Shown here: one piece after another, positions 1-9,263 of the stretch
Layout of the letters: the number at the start of each line of letters is the position of its first letter
Numbering within the stretch: position 1 is the stretch's first letter
NCBI GenBank assembly: GCA_023251135.1
Contig: JAHEZJ010000010.1
Span: forward strand, 1 to 64,000
Direction of reading: 5' to 3'
From: Flavobacterium sp.
GTDB lineage: Bacteria; Bacteroidota; Bacteroidia; Flavobacteriales; Flavobacteriaceae
Length of the DNA: 64,000 nt
Notes under the pieces: generated by a model
Told to the model about the DNA's origin: nothing
The model's input: the letters and a program-made list of their open reading frames with translations, nothing else
The model's database searches: none
Translations under genes and position numbers: made by a program

Positions 1-806
1 TTCTAAAACCTCAGCTTAGCAGTGTTTTCCCGGCACAATTAATTGAAACGGATTTAGTCTGGGACGATCTGGTGCTCAATTCTTCTACTTTAAATCAGAT
101 TAAAGAGATCGAAACCTGGCTCAAATTCAATGAAATACTGCTGCACGAATGGGATATGAAAGCTAAAATCAAACCCGGTTTCAGGGTCATGTTTTATGGT
201 TCGCCCGGAACCGGAAAAACACTCACAGCTTCGCTTCTTGGAAAGTATACGCAACGGGATGTATACCGTATTGATTTGTCGATGGTGATTTCGAAATACA
301 TAGGCGAAACCGAAAAAAACCTGTCAGCTCTTTTTGACAAAGCCGCAGATAAAGACTGGATCCTCTTTTTTGATGAAGCCGATGCTGTTTTCGGAAAAAG
401 AACCAATGTGAGAGATGCGCACGATAAATACGCCAATCAGGAAGTATCGTACCTGCTGCAGCGTATCGAAAATCATCCCGGACTGGTGATTCTCGCTTCC
501 AATTTTAAAACCAATATTGATACGGCTTTTACCCGAAGATTTCAGTCTATCATTGAATTTGAAGTGCCTTCTTCTCAGGAACGTTTACAGCTTTGGGAAA
601 ACAATCTGCCCAAAGGAATTAAAATTGCTGAGGATGTAAACCTTCATGAAATTTCAAAAAAATACGAGATCACCGGTGCCAATATTGTAAACATTATTCA
701 ATATGCCTGCCTCAAAACATTAGAAGATCAAAACGAAAACATTAAACTGAATCACCTGCTGCAAGGCATTAAAAAAGAATATGCCAAAGAAGGCAAAATG
801 ATGTAA
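1..806 (+). CDS. AAA+ family ATPase, 3' part (5' end outside window)
   Basis: The reading frame is open from the first bases, so this is the C-terminal part of a longer protein; the in-frame GTG at 72 is probably internal. A complete AAA+ core is visible: Walker A GSPGTGKT near 198-221, Walker B with FFDEAD near 366-383, a sensor-1 asparagine in LASNFKTN and an arginine pair (TRRF) for the finger. It should couple ATP hydrolysis to remodelling of a protein partner in the cytoplasm. AAA+ proteins of this build occur in Bacteroidota next to extracellular contractile injection systems (Afp15-like), but the deciding genes would lie upstream, so that role is only an inference. The gene ends 25 bp before the convergent LytTR regulator. 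Confidence 0.85.
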   Translation, partial: LKPQLSSVFPAQLIETDLVWDDLVLNSSTLNQIKEIETWLKFNEILLHEWDMKAKIKPGFRVMFYGSPGTGKTLTASLLGKYTQRDVYRIDLSMVISKYIGETEKNLSALFDKAADKDWILFFDEADAVFGKRTNVRDAHDKYANQEVSYLLQRIENHPGLVILASNFKTNIDTAFTRRFQSIIEFEVPSSQERLQLWENNLPKGIKIAEDVNLHEISKKYEITGANIVNIIQYACLKTLEDQNENIKLNHLLQGIKKEYAKEGKMM

Positions 807-831
807 CCCGGACCTTCTTATTTTTTTGCTG

Positions 832-1521
832 CTAACTTAACCAGTCGCTGACTAACTTTCGATAGGTTTCGCCCACCGGAAGCTGCTCTCCGCTGGTAAG
901 CTGTATCTGATTTCCATCGATAACTTTTATTTTATTTTTTGGAATTATATACGATCGGTGAATCCGAACAAACTGATTCACCGGAAGTTTTTCAAGAATG
1001 TCTTTCATGTTTTCCAAAACCATAATTTTTTCGCCTTTTGTATGAATCCGAATGTAATCTTTAAGCCCTTCGATATAAAGAATGTTTTCGGTTGCTATTT
1101 TATGGTGTTTTCTGTCGGCTTTTACAAATAGAAAATCTTCGGTTTGCTGGTTTTGAAAGGTTTCCTGCCAGCGGATAAATTTCTCAACACCTTGATAAAA
1201 ACGATTGAAAACGATTGGTTTGAGTAGATAATCTATAACATGAAACTGAAAAACATCCAACGCATAATCGGGATAGGCAGAGGTAATGATAAAATTATGT
1301 TTCTGATTGAACATTTGCATCAACTCAATTCCGGTTAACTGCGGCATTTGAATGTCGATAAACACCAAATCAACCACTTCATTGTTCAGTATTTCGATGG
1401 CTTTAAAAACATCTGAATCGGCATACAAAACGTTTAATCGTGGCACTTTAGAGGCATAATCTGCCATTAGTTTTACTGCAAAAGGTTCGTCGTCTAAGAT
1501 GATACAATTTATTTTCTTCAT
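832..1521 (-). CDS. LytTR-family response regulator
   Basis: A 229-residue response regulator. Residues 1-115 form a receiver domain with the acidic pair DD near position 10, the phospho-acceptor D56 in IDIQMP and a conserved Lys in LLKP. Residues 125-229 form a LytTR DNA-binding domain (FVKADRKHHKI, ILYIEGLKDYIRIHT, RIHRSYII). It is expected to be phosphorylated by the membrane kinase encoded just upstream, whose stop codon overlaps this start by 4 bp (ATGA), so the two are translationally coupled. The likely targets include the divergently transcribed outer-membrane receptor gene on the other side of the kinase; that is inferred from position only. Confidence 0.93.
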   Translation of the reverse strand: MKKINCIILDDEPFAVKLMADYASKVPRLNVLYADSDVFKAIEILNNEVVDLVFIDIQMPQLTGIELMQMFNQKHNFIITSAYPDYALDVFQFHVIDYLLKPIVFNRFYQGVEKFIRWQETFQNQQTEDFLFVKADRKHHKIATENILYIEGLKDYIRIHTKGEKIMVLENMKDILEKLPVNQFVRIHRSYIIPKNKIKVIDGNQIQLTSGEQLPVGETYRKLVSDWLS

Positions 1522-2558
1522 TTTAATTCTATTTCGAGTTCAGCCGTAAACTGATTGTTTTGATTTACTACTTTAATTTGGTGTTTTTGCGGATAATGAA
1601 TTTCCAGTCTCTTTCTTAAATTACTCAATCCAATGCCTCCCAGTTTGTCCTTCTTTTGTATGGCGATATCATTTGTCACTTTAAAATGAAGCTTTTTATC
1701 GGCTAACCGCAGCTCAATTACAATCGGTTTTTCGTTAGAAGTAATCCCGTGTTTCAAAGCATTTTCAATTAGTGGAGACAAAATATAAGGCGAAATTTCT
1801 TCGGAACTATTTTCAGTTTCAATTCTGAAATCAATAAAAGCACTTTCCTGATGCCTCAATTGTTCCAGCTCTATATACGCTTTTATATAATCGATTTCAT
1901 CGGCCAGTTTTATCTTTTCTTTTTGAGATTCATAAGTCGTAAAACGCATAATCTGACTTAACTTTTCAATGGCTGCCAACGATTTATCGGACTGAAAATA
2001 AACCATGGAGTAGATGTTGTTCAGCGTATTAAATATAAAATGCGGATTGATCTGTGCCTTCAGAAATTTGATTTCGGTGTTTTTATTCTCTTCCAGAATA
2101 TGCTGATTGTACTCGAGCAAGCGAATAAAATAAATGACAAACCAAAGCAGCGAACTTAAAATAACAGGCATACTGCTATAGTGCAGGTTATCCTCCATAT
2201 ACTTGAAAAAAGTTGGATTGGTGTAATTGATTCGGTGAAACAAAACATCGCTTATCTCCTGCTCCAACAGCCATCTTGAAGCTGTAAAAAACAAGTAGGA
2301 AACGATTACTCCCGCAAAAAACCGCTTCCATTGAAACGATTTGAAAACCAATTTCATTACTACAAAATAATGAAAGTAAAAGGTCATTACAAATACCAGC
2401 ATGTACGTTGAAAGAAACAAATCAGGAATGTAAACTTTTGCCTGTATCAGATTTTTAACAAAGGTGAAATACCCCATCAAAAGCCAATATATGATGTGAA
2501 CAAACACTTCTACTCTTTTTGATAATGTTCCTTTATACATTTTTTGTTTTTTTTTCAA
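1518..2558 (-). CDS. LytS-type sensor histidine kinase (His_kinase/PF06580)
   Basis: A 346-residue membrane kinase. The first about 150 residues hold four hydrophobic segments with little periplasmic sequence, so it probably senses the membrane or a small ligand. The phospho-acceptor H173 lies in QINPHFIFNTLNNI, the hallmark of the LytS/YehU class. The ATPase part has an N-box (N266 in LIENALKHG) and a glycine box (GGIGLSNLRKRL). It forms an operon with the LytTR regulator (4-bp overlap). The gene is divergent from the receptor gene at 2680, with about 120 bp between the start codons. Confidence 0.93.
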   Translation of the reverse strand: MKKKQKMYKGTLSKRVEVFVHIIYWLLMGYFTFVKNLIQAKVYIPDLFLSTYMLVFVMTFYFHYFVVMKLVFKSFQWKRFFAGVIVSYLFFTASRWLLEQEISDVLFHRINYTNPTFFKYMEDNLHYSSMPVILSSLLWFVIYFIRLLEYNQHILEENKNTEIKFLKAQINPHFIFNTLNNIYSMVYFQSDKSLAAIEKLSQIMRFTTYESQKEKIKLADEIDYIKAYIELEQLRHQESAFIDFRIETENSSEEISPYILSPLIENALKHGITSNEKPIVIELRLADKKLHFKVTNDIAIQKKDKLGGIGLSNLRKRLEIHYPQKHQIKVVNQNNQFTAELEIELK

Positions 2559-2679
2559 AGATATACATTCATCAAAAAGTCCAAAGCCGGGTTTGTAGAT
2601 TAATCAGAGGGGTTTGTCGATAAAAGTAGTTTTCGGCCTCTTTTCAGTGCAGTTTTGCAGCATAATTAATCTAAAAACC

Positions 2680-5070
2680 ATGAAAAATATTAGCCTTTTA
2701 GTACTTGCCTTTTTATATCAAACGTATTCTTTTGGTCAGGAATATGAAGTTAAAGGAAAAGTGATCAATCAAAATAAACAAGCCGTTGAATTTGTAATCA
2801 GCGGTTTACTAAACCAACAAAAAACTTTAACTGCTCAGGCTTCAACTGACAGTTTGGGGAATTTTGTGCTGAAAGCTCCAAAAGGAAATTACCGCTTACT
2901 ACTCGAACAATTTGGTACTGAATTTATGAACCGTGAAATTACCATAGACCAAAATACCGATCTGGGTACGATTGAAATTAAAGAATCGGTACAGCTGGAC
3001 GGGGTTACTTTAAGATCGAGAAAAAAACTGATTGAGCAAAAAGTCGACCGACTTGTTTTTAATGTCGAAAATTCGGTAACTGCTACTGGCGGAACGGCTT
3101 TAGACGCCTTAAAAGCAACACCTACTGTTAGAGTTCAAAATGAAGCGATTTCGATTGTGGGTAAAGGTGAAATTTTAGTGATGATCGACGATCGTTTGCA
3201 AAGAATGCCTCAGGAAGATTTGGCCGCATTTCTTAAATCAATTCCGGCGGATAATATTAAAAGTATCGAAGTGATTACCACTCTTCCGGCGAAATATGAC
3301 GCAGAAGGCAATAGCGGTTTGATTAATATTAAATTGAAAACGGCAAAAGCCAATTCGTGGAATGCCAATATTGGAACTTCGTACACCCAGAAAACATACG
3401 CAGGCGGGAACGCAAACGGACTTTTCACATACAATCACGATAAACTTTCGGTACAGGCTACGGTAAGCAAAGGAAAACAAAAATTACTAACTTCTTCTGA
3501 AAGCTCTATTTTTTATACCAATGAAACCTGGAAACAAGAAGTTAAAAACAAATCGACCACAGATGTACTGAGCTTAGGTCTTGGTTTTGACTATAAAGTT
3601 ACCGACAAATGGAGTACCGGACTCAAATATCTGGGCAGTTTTACAGACAAAGTGAACGCAAACAACCCATTTACGACCCGATACAATACTGCGAACGGAA
3701 GGACGGATTCTTATATTACTTCGAATGCCAATGGCGAAAATAATCCAAAGATGAATGCGGTTAACTTTCATAATTCGGTTGCAATCGACAGCTTAGGAAA
3801 AAATATCTCAATGGATCTGGACTATTTTGATTATAACAAAAGTGATTTTCGTTTCTTCTCCGGAAATGAATTAGACAGCAGTAAAAATAAGATCCCCGGC
3901 GGATTTTTCTCTTCCACCAATTCCAATGTCAATAGCATCCGAAATTACTCGGCAAACATTGATGTCACTTTACCGTACGACTGGGCAAACCTTAGTTTTG
4001 GAGCGAAAACTTTCCATACCAATACAAACAACAATCTGGTTGTATACGATCACGAAACCGGAGCGCCGGTTTTTAACACCAATCAATCGAATGTTTTTAA
4101 CTATAAAGAGTACAATCAGGCCTTGTATTTTTCGGGAAGCAAAAAGATAAACTCACAATGGGAGACTCAAATTGGTTTACGCATCGAAGCGACACAAACC
4201 AAAGGATATTCTGAAAATCTGAATCAAACCAACACCAACCACTATGTAAAGTTATTTCCAACGGCCTATCTGACGTATGTTCCAAATGAAAATAATTCTT
4301 TCTCGTTAAACTACAGTCGAAGAATCCGCAGACCTGATTTTGATTATTTAAATCCTTTTGTAGTTAAAACAAGCCCTTACTTTTATGCTGAAGGAAATCC
4401 TTATTTGAAACCTTCACTGATTGATAATTTTGAGTTTTCGTTCATCCGAAATCAAAAATGGGTAAGTTCTGTTTATTTCTCTCAGGTTTCCGATTTTGGA
4501 CAGGAATTGTCGATCATCGACCCGAATACAAATGTTACGAGAAACACTCCTTTAAACTATGCCAATACGTATCAGATCGGTCTTTCTACCTCGTACAATT
4601 TCAACAAATGGTCGTGGTGGAACAGCTTCACCGGATTCAATTTAAACTATCAAAATGTAAAATCAAAAACCGCTTTTATTCAGTCAATCGATGGTTACAA
4701 CGGATACCTTTACAGCAATAATGATTTTACGATCAACAGCAACAAAACACTATTTCTTGGTTTAAATTATGGTTTACAACTGCCTGGACGTTATCAAATT
4801 TTTAATATTTCGACTTTGCATATTCTTGATATTTCGGTGAAGCTGCTCACTTTCAACAAAAATCTTTCTATTACTTTCATTGGCGAAGATTTACTGAATG
4901 CGCAAAAACCGCTAATTTCCTATAGTTCAAACGACATTAAGACCAATGTAAAAAGCTATAGTGACAGCAGAGGGTTCCGAATTTCGCTGAGTTATAAATT
5001 CGGGAATCAAAACATCAAAGCAAAACAAAGAGATTTTGGAAATGAGGAAGAAAGAAGCAGAGCCAACTAA
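2680..5070 (+). CDS. TonB-dependent-receptor-like outer-membrane beta-barrel protein
   Basis: A protein of 796 residues. I place the start at the ATG at 2680, which gives a clean signal peptide (MKNISLLVLAFLYQTYSFGQ); an in-frame TTG at 2614 would put 22 residues before it. After cleavage comes a CarboxypepD_reg-like domain (about residues 22-105), a plug-like segment (VDRLVFNVE, PAKYDAEGNSGLINIKL) and a C-terminal barrel with many aromatic-rich strands, matching the 'outer membrane beta-barrel protein family' (PF14905). Such proteins sit in the outer membrane and probably bind or import a ligand with TonB, although no TonB box was recognised. No SusD partner follows. Position suggests control by the adjacent LytS/LytTR pair. 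The substrate is unknown. Confidence 0.85.
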   Translation: MKNISLLVLAFLYQTYSFGQEYEVKGKVINQNKQAVEFVISGLLNQQKTLTAQASTDSLGNFVLKAPKGNYRLLLEQFGTEFMNREITIDQNTDLGTIEIKESVQLDGVTLRSRKKLIEQKVDRLVFNVENSVTATGGTALDALKATPTVRVQNEAISIVGKGEILVMIDDRLQRMPQEDLAAFLKSIPADNIKSIEVITTLPAKYDAEGNSGLINIKLKTAKANSWNANIGTSYTQKTYAGGNANGLFTYNHDKLSVQATVSKGKQKLLTSSESSIFYTNETWKQEVKNKSTTDVLSLGLGFDYKVTDKWSTGLKYLGSFTDKVNANNPFTTRYNTANGRTDSYITSNANGENNPKMNAVNFHNSVAIDSLGKNISMDLDYFDYNKSDFRFFSGNELDSSKNKIPGGFFSSTNSNVNSIRNYSANIDVTLPYDWANLSFGAKTFHTNTNNNLVVYDHETGAPVFNTNQSNVFNYKEYNQALYFSGSKKINSQWETQIGLRIEATQTKGYSENLNQTNTNHYVKLFPTAYLTYVPNENNSFSLNYSRRIRRPDFDYLNPFVVKTSPYFYAEGNPYLKPSLIDNFEFSFIRNQKWVSSVYFSQVSDFGQELSIIDPNTNVTRNTPLNYANTYQIGLSTSYNFNKWSWWNSFTGFNLNYQNVKSKTAFIQSIDGYNGYLYSNNDFTINSNKTLFLGLNYGLQLPGRYQIFNISTLHILDISVKLLTFNKNLSITFIGEDLLNAQKPLISYSSNDIKTNVKSYSDSRGFRISLSYKFGNQNIKAKQRDFGNEEERSRAN

Positions 5071-5089
5071 CGTCTTTTGAATTTCGTAC

Positions 5090-5120
5090 AAAGCTTCAGA
5101 TTTCTCTGGAGCTTTTTTTT
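5090..5120 (+). terminator. Rho-independent terminator
   Basis: Stem AAGCTTCAGA / TCTGGAGCTT with a 4-nt loop followed by eight T. It lies 20 bp after the receptor gene. The stem sequence is nearly the same as in terminators at 9992 and 22535. Confidence 0.8.
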
Positions 5121-5250
5121 GCATTTACGCCAAATTTCAAAAATCACCCTTTGTCCTCCATCTAAAATAAACTTATATTAGCTTTAAATTTAAACGATTA
5201 CAGAAAAATATCCGACCAAAAAATTACCGCTTAAAAAACCAAAAACCACC

Positions 5251-6780
5251 ATGACCAAAAAAACTGCCATTTTACTCGGGTTTATCGCCTTAAAATTTAT
5301 ACTGCAATATCTTTTAATAAGTCCTGAATATGATTTGCAACGCGACGAATACCTGCATCTTGATCAGGCACATCATTTGGCATGGGGTTATTTATCTGTT
5401 CCTCCTGTGACTTCATGGATTTCTTATCTTATTCTTTTACTTGGAAATTCCGTTTTCTGGGTAAAGTTTTTCCCGGCGCTTTTTGGGGCTTTGACGCTTG
5501 TGGTGGTCTGGAAAACTATTGAAACTTTGAAAGGAAATCTATACGCCCTGATTTTAGGTGCTACCTGCGTTTTATTTTCATCGTTGTTGCGAATCAATAT
5601 CCTGTACCAGCCCAATTCGTTAGACATCTTATGCTGGACTTCTTTTTATTATGTGATCATTCAATACATTACGACCGAAAACAAAAAATGGTTTTACATT
5701 GGCGCAGTCATTTTTGCTATTGGTTTTCTGAATAAATACAACATACTGTTTCTCCTTATTGGCCTCTTACCTGCTCTTTTACTCTCCAATCAAAGAAAAA
5801 TATTCGCAGAGAAAAAACTCTATTGGGCACTGATTTTAGGACTTGTACTGATTTTACCGAATCTTTTATGGCAATACAACAACCACTTCCCTATTGTACA
5901 TCATATGAAAGAACTGGCCGAAACACAGCTCGTTAATGTGGATCGAATGGAATTTTTGAAAAAACAATTGTTATTTTTTATCGGTTCTTTCTTTGTACTT
6001 CTTGCTGCTTTATATGCCTTGCTTTTCTACAAACCTTTCGAAAAATATAGATTCTTTTTTGCTTCGATCATTTTTACACTGATTGTTTTTCTGTATTTCA
6101 AAGCCAAAGCTTACTATGCCATTGGGCTGTACCCCGTTTATATTGCTTTTGGAGCTGTTTTTCTTTCTCAGGCACTGCAAACAGGCTGGAAACGTTATCT
6201 GAAACCCGTTTTCATCATCATCCCATTATTGCTTTTTATCCCCATGTACGACTTCGCTTTCCCTAACAAAACTCCGGAGTATATCATAAAAAATCCGGAA
6301 GCATATCGAAAAATGGGAATGCTGAAATGGGAAGATGGAAAAGAGCACGCCTTACCGCAAGATTTTGCCGATATGTTGGGCTGGAAAGAGCTCGCCCGCA
6401 AAACAGACTCTGTTTATGCTTTAATCCCGAATCCCGAAACAACTCTGGTACTTTGTGATAATTACGGACAGGCCGGAGCCATAAACTATTACTCTAAAAA
6501 AGGAATCAAAGCGGTGTCTTTTAATGCCGATTATCTCAATTGGTTTGTTCTTGATGTACCTTACAAAAACGTCATCAGAGTTAAAAACTCCTGGGAAAGA
6601 ACGGCTGAGCTTAAGGAAACCAGTCCTTTCTTTGAGTCTTCCCGTATTGCAGGCGAAATCACTAATAAATATGCCAGAGAGTCTGGAGCCACTATTTTTG
6701 TTTTCACAAATGCCAAAATCGACATCAACAAAAGACTCAAAGCTGAAATTAAAGAAGAAACAGATTATAGTAATGATTGA
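5251..6780 (+). CDS. GT39/ArnT-like integral membrane glycosyltransferase
   Basis: A 509-residue protein with about ten hydrophobic segments between residues 5 and 340 and a soluble C-terminal part. The N-terminal loop carries an acidic motif (LQRDEYLHLDQ), followed by WGYLSVPPVTSW, as in the PMT_2/dolichyl-phosphate-mannose-type (GT39/ArnT) family that transfers sugars from a polyprenyl-phosphate donor at the outer face of the inner membrane. Acceptor and sugar cannot be deduced. The following DUF4269 gene overlaps its stop by 8 bp, so both are probably cotranscribed. Confidence 0.85.
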   Translation: MTKKTAILLGFIALKFILQYLLISPEYDLQRDEYLHLDQAHHLAWGYLSVPPVTSWISYLILLLGNSVFWVKFFPALFGALTLVVVWKTIETLKGNLYALILGATCVLFSSLLRINILYQPNSLDILCWTSFYYVIIQYITTENKKWFYIGAVIFAIGFLNKYNILFLLIGLLPALLLSNQRKIFAEKKLYWALILGLVLILPNLLWQYNNHFPIVHHMKELAETQLVNVDRMEFLKKQLLFFIGSFFVLLAALYALLFYKPFEKYRFFFASIIFTLIVFLYFKAKAYYAIGLYPVYIAFGAVFLSQALQTGWKRYLKPVFIIIPLLLFIPMYDFAFPNKTPEYIIKNPEAYRKMGMLKWEDGKEHALPQDFADMLGWKELARKTDSVYALIPNPETTLVLCDNYGQAGAINYYSKKGIKAVSFNADYLNWFVLDVPYKNVIRVKNSWERTAELKETSPFFESSRIAGEITNKYARESGATIFVFTNAKIDINKRLKAEIKEETDYSND

Positions 6781-7297
6781 TTTTACCACTATCACCTATC
6801 TAAAAAACGGAAATCACAAACAAATTGAGGCCCACGAAATCCTGACTCAACATAAGATTTTGGATGATCTTGTTGAGTTTGATCCAATTTTGGCAGGCAC
6901 GATCCCACTTGTGATCGATATTGAAAACAGTGACCTGGATATTATTTGTTACTGGAAAAACAAAACTGAATTTATCGAAAAACTCAACGCTGCCTTCGGA
7001 AGTAAGGACAACTATACTATCCGGGAAGCACTAATTGATAATCAAGAATCTATTATTGCGAATTTTAAAATAGATCCCTTTGAAATTGAGATCTTTGGGC
7101 AAAACATTCCAACCATAGAGCAGAATGCGTATCGACACATGGTCATAGAATATCAAATTCTGCAATCAAAAGGCGAAAATTTCCGATTAGAGATCATCAA
7201 ACTCAAACAAAATGGTTACAAAACCGAACCCGCTTTTGCTTTTTTATTAAGCTTAAAAGGCGATCCATACGCCGAATTACTGAAGTACAACATCTAA
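6773..7297 (+). CDS. DUF4269 family protein
   Basis: A 174-residue cytoplasmic protein. The frame is open further upstream, but that part lies inside the glycosyltransferase gene; I choose the ATG at 6773 because residues from MIDFTTITYLKNGN onward match the usual DUF4269 start. The core GTIPLVIDIENSDLDIIC resembles a nucleotidyltransferase-like active site (G-hydrophobic run followed by an acidic D-x-D), but activity is not established for the family. It overlaps the upstream gene by 8 bp. Confidence 0.8.
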   Translation: MIDFTTITYLKNGNHKQIEAHEILTQHKILDDLVEFDPILAGTIPLVIDIENSDLDIICYWKNKTEFIEKLNAAFGSKDNYTIREALIDNQESIIANFKIDPFEIEIFGQNIPTIEQNAYRHMVIEYQILQSKGENFRLEIIKLKQNGYKTEPAFAFLLSLKGDPYAELLKYNI

Positions 7298-7381
7298 GCT
7301 CGTTTAGCTAAAAACACAAACAATTAGAAACCAATAACTTACAATTAAAAACCACATATTTAAAAATAATTCCGAAATTCC

Positions 7382-7412
7382 TTTGTATAACCGTATTTAC
7401 TGTGTATCTTTG
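7382..7412 (+). promoter_or_regulatory. Bacteroidota-type promoter of tRNA-Met
   Basis: TTTG (7382-7385), a 19-bp spacer and TATCTTTG (7405-7412), an excellent fit to the -33/-7 promoter of Bacteroidota. It ends 12 bp before the tRNA. Confidence 0.85.
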
Positions 7413-7424
7413 CACCCGAAACAT

Positions 7425-7497
7425 CGCGGGATAGAGCAGTAGGCAGCTCGTCGGGCTCATAACCCGAAGGTCACAGGTTCGAGTCCTGTTCCCGCTA
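7425..7497 (+). tRNA. tRNA-Met (CAT), probably initiator
   Basis: A full cloverleaf can be drawn: acceptor 7425-7431 with 7490-7496, D-arm GAGC/GCTC, anticodon stem TCGGG/CCCGA with loop CTCATAA, and T-arm ACAGG-TTCGAGT-CCTGT. Two initiator hallmarks are present: three consecutive G:C pairs at the base of the anticodon loop (GGG/CCC) and an unpaired first acceptor position (C1 opposite T72). The CCA end is not encoded. Its last 9 bases lie within a 14-bp sequence repeated at 9978. Confidence 0.92.
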
Positions 7498-7502
7498 CTA
7501 AG
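7489..7502 (+). repeat. Direct repeat, putative att site overlapping tRNA 3' end
   Basis: TTCCCGCTACTAAG covers the last 9 bases of the tRNA and 5 bases beyond. An identical 14-mer lies at 9978-9991. Duplication of a tRNA 3' end is the usual footprint of site-specific integration. Confidence 0.7.
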
Positions 7503-7504
7503 TA

Positions 7505-7538
7505 AAAACACCATTTGAAAAAGTTGGTGTTTTTTTTT
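7505..7538 (+). terminator. Terminator after tRNA-Met
   Basis: Stem AACACC / GGTGTT with a 13-nt loop and a run of nine T. Its stem differs from the family found at 9992, as expected if it came in with the island. Confidence 0.7.
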
Positions 7539-7613
7539 GTTTTAGATTACCCTGAAATAACTTTGCGTTCACGAGTGGAGTACTCGCCTCAACCAAAGCT
7601 TTTGAATGTAAAC

Positions 7614-8420
7614 TTATATTATTTTTTCCCAGCCTTTAGATAGTTTTCCTGCATAATCAAGGTAAGGTACAGTTTGTCTTCGATTATTCTCTCTCTGGAT
7701 AAAATTTAATAAATGCATATAAAAATGTAAAAGACATTCAGCATTGTCTTTAGATTCTTTAGCCATAGAAACTGTTGGATTAATGAGTCCCTTGTTTAAT
7801 ACATAGAATCTATCAATTAGTGTATAATCATTTTTTTCTTCTACTGCTACTCGGATAATTCTCTCCATTTCCTTTTTTGCCCAATTAGTTTCTGCTATAT
7901 CAGTATCATATGCAAAAACAGCATGAAAATACCTACAAGAAACCTTTTCTTCGATACTTCTTTGTTTTTTTGAAATATCAACTTTTTTCCCAAAAGGCTT
8001 TAAGTTTTTCAGAGTTGAAACACTTTTTAATATTTTTCGTACCTCTTCCTGTGTTATTTTTGATTTAATTTCAATACTTCCTAGAAGAGCTTCTGCAGGT
8101 AATATATAATGCCCACCACTATAAAATGGAATATTTCGAGAATTATCAAATATCATAATATCCAATTGCTGACTACTATTATTAAGTTTATCAACCACTT
8201 CTCCTTTGACTACAGAGTATGTTTTTGGCAAGTTTGCTTTTAAAAACTCAATTAACGGGTCTTCTCTTTCTTCTCCTTTAGTCAGAGAATGATTAATTAC
8301 TTTTGTTTTCACAAACTGCCCAACAATATCATAAACTGCACCTTCAAATTTGGTACTAAAAGTTTCTTGCGGCTCATAACTTCTTTTTTTGAAGAAGCTT
8401 TTCAATGGTATTTTACTCAT
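7614..8420 (-). CDS. DUF6602 family protein, nuclease-like fold
   Basis: A 268-residue protein. It shows the DUF6602 pattern: an early TKGEERED segment (about 47-54), then QLDIMIFD (D87), ILPAEALLGSIEIKS with E110 and E117-x-K119. The D...E-x-K arrangement on consecutive beta strands is that of PD-(D/E)XK nucleases, so a DNA- or RNA-cleaving role is plausible but unproven. No membrane segment or signal peptide is seen. It is the first gene inside the tRNA-Met island; the next gene on the same strand lies 123 bp upstream, so cotranscription is possible. Confidence 0.72.
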   Translation of the reverse strand: MSKIPLKSFFKKRSYEPQETFSTKFEGAVYDIVGQFVKTKVINHSLTKGEEREDPLIEFLKANLPKTYSVVKGEVVDKLNNSSQQLDIMIFDNSRNIPFYSGGHYILPAEALLGSIEIKSKITQEEVRKILKSVSTLKNLKPFGKKVDISKKQRSIEEKVSCRYFHAVFAYDTDIAETNWAKKEMERIIRVAVEEKNDYTLIDRFYVLNKGLINPTVSMAKESKDNAECLLHFYMHLLNFIQRENNRRQTVPYLDYAGKLSKGWEKII

Positions 8421-8543
8421 TAGATATATCGTTTATTCTTAACTTCTCATTTAACCGTTTCCAACTATGAACAGAATATTTTCGCTAAATAAAACTTCCA
8501 ATATAAGGTGCAAATAGCAAGTGACGGATATTTTACGCGGTTT

Positions 8544-9263
8544 TTATGCAGTTATAAATCTCAAAAATCGTCGTCCTATATCTGTAAATTTATAAAGCGC
8601 GTCAGGTTTATAAATAATATCATATGATTCTAGCAAAGCAATTAGCTTAGTTGTACCTACATCATTTTGCATTTTGTAATTATTTTGAATTGCTCTAGTA
8701 ATACTATTAAAACTATCTAATTCAACACTATTATTCATGATTCTTTCAGCCAAACTTTTAAGTTCAGAATCTGAAATATTTGTTACTTCGTTTACTTTTT
8801 CTTCAGTCTTGTCACTGTCAATTTGTTTTTTAAGCGATTCTATTTCAAAGTTTTTGTCCTGAACTAATTTTGAAAACCTCTCTTCTTGCTTAAGAATTTG
8901 CTCTCTTAATTCAATCGATTGTTCAATTGTTAGCAACTGTTTACTTTCAATTAAATTTTTATGTCTTGATTTCCAGTTTTCAAAATTTATTGATAACCAA
9001 TACGCACCATTGGAAATAAAGGGAATAATTGTCAATAATATAAATGTTGACATTAAAGGATAGGTAATCAGATAGTGACTGTCATTACAGTTGGTAATAA
9101 TGTAATCAATTTTATTTATTCTTAATTTATTTTCGGAAACAAAAAAACTTAAATATGGAATTCTCCAGTTCCATATAAGCCACGAAAATATAAAGGTTCC
9201 GAAAAGTGGACTTGTAGTTCGTTCATATAAAATTGCACTAATCGACTTTTTTAATTCTTCCAT
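8544..9263 (-). CDS. Membrane protein with coiled coil, unknown function
   Basis: A 239-residue protein that I do not recognise. Two hydrophobic segments (about 19-41 and 68-92) are separated by a short lysine- and aspartate-containing loop. After the second comes a highly charged helical stretch (about 105-160, heptad-like, rich in E, K and Q) and a small C-terminal domain ending in YKFTDIGRRFLRF. The layout of a membrane anchor plus a cytoplasmic coiled coil is common among effectors of bacterial immune systems, but there is no specific family match. It lies in the island, upstream of the DUF6602 gene on the same strand. Confidence 0.65.
   Translation of the reverse strand: MEELKKSISAILYERTTSPLFGTFIFSWLIWNWRIPYLSFFVSENKLRINKIDYIITNCNDSHYLITYPLMSTFILLTIIPFISNGAYWLSINFENWKSRHKNLIESKQLLTIEQSIELREQILKQEERFSKLVQDKNFEIESLKKQIDSDKTEEKVNEVTNISDSELKSLAERIMNNSVELDSFNSITRAIQNNYKMQNDVGTTKLIALLESYDIIYKPDALYKFTDIGRRFLRFITA

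Noticed and set aside
7308-7514. Minus-strand 68-codon frame with the sequence NRTRTCDLRVMSPTSC
   Set aside because: It is the antisense translation of tRNA-Met, a frequent false gene.
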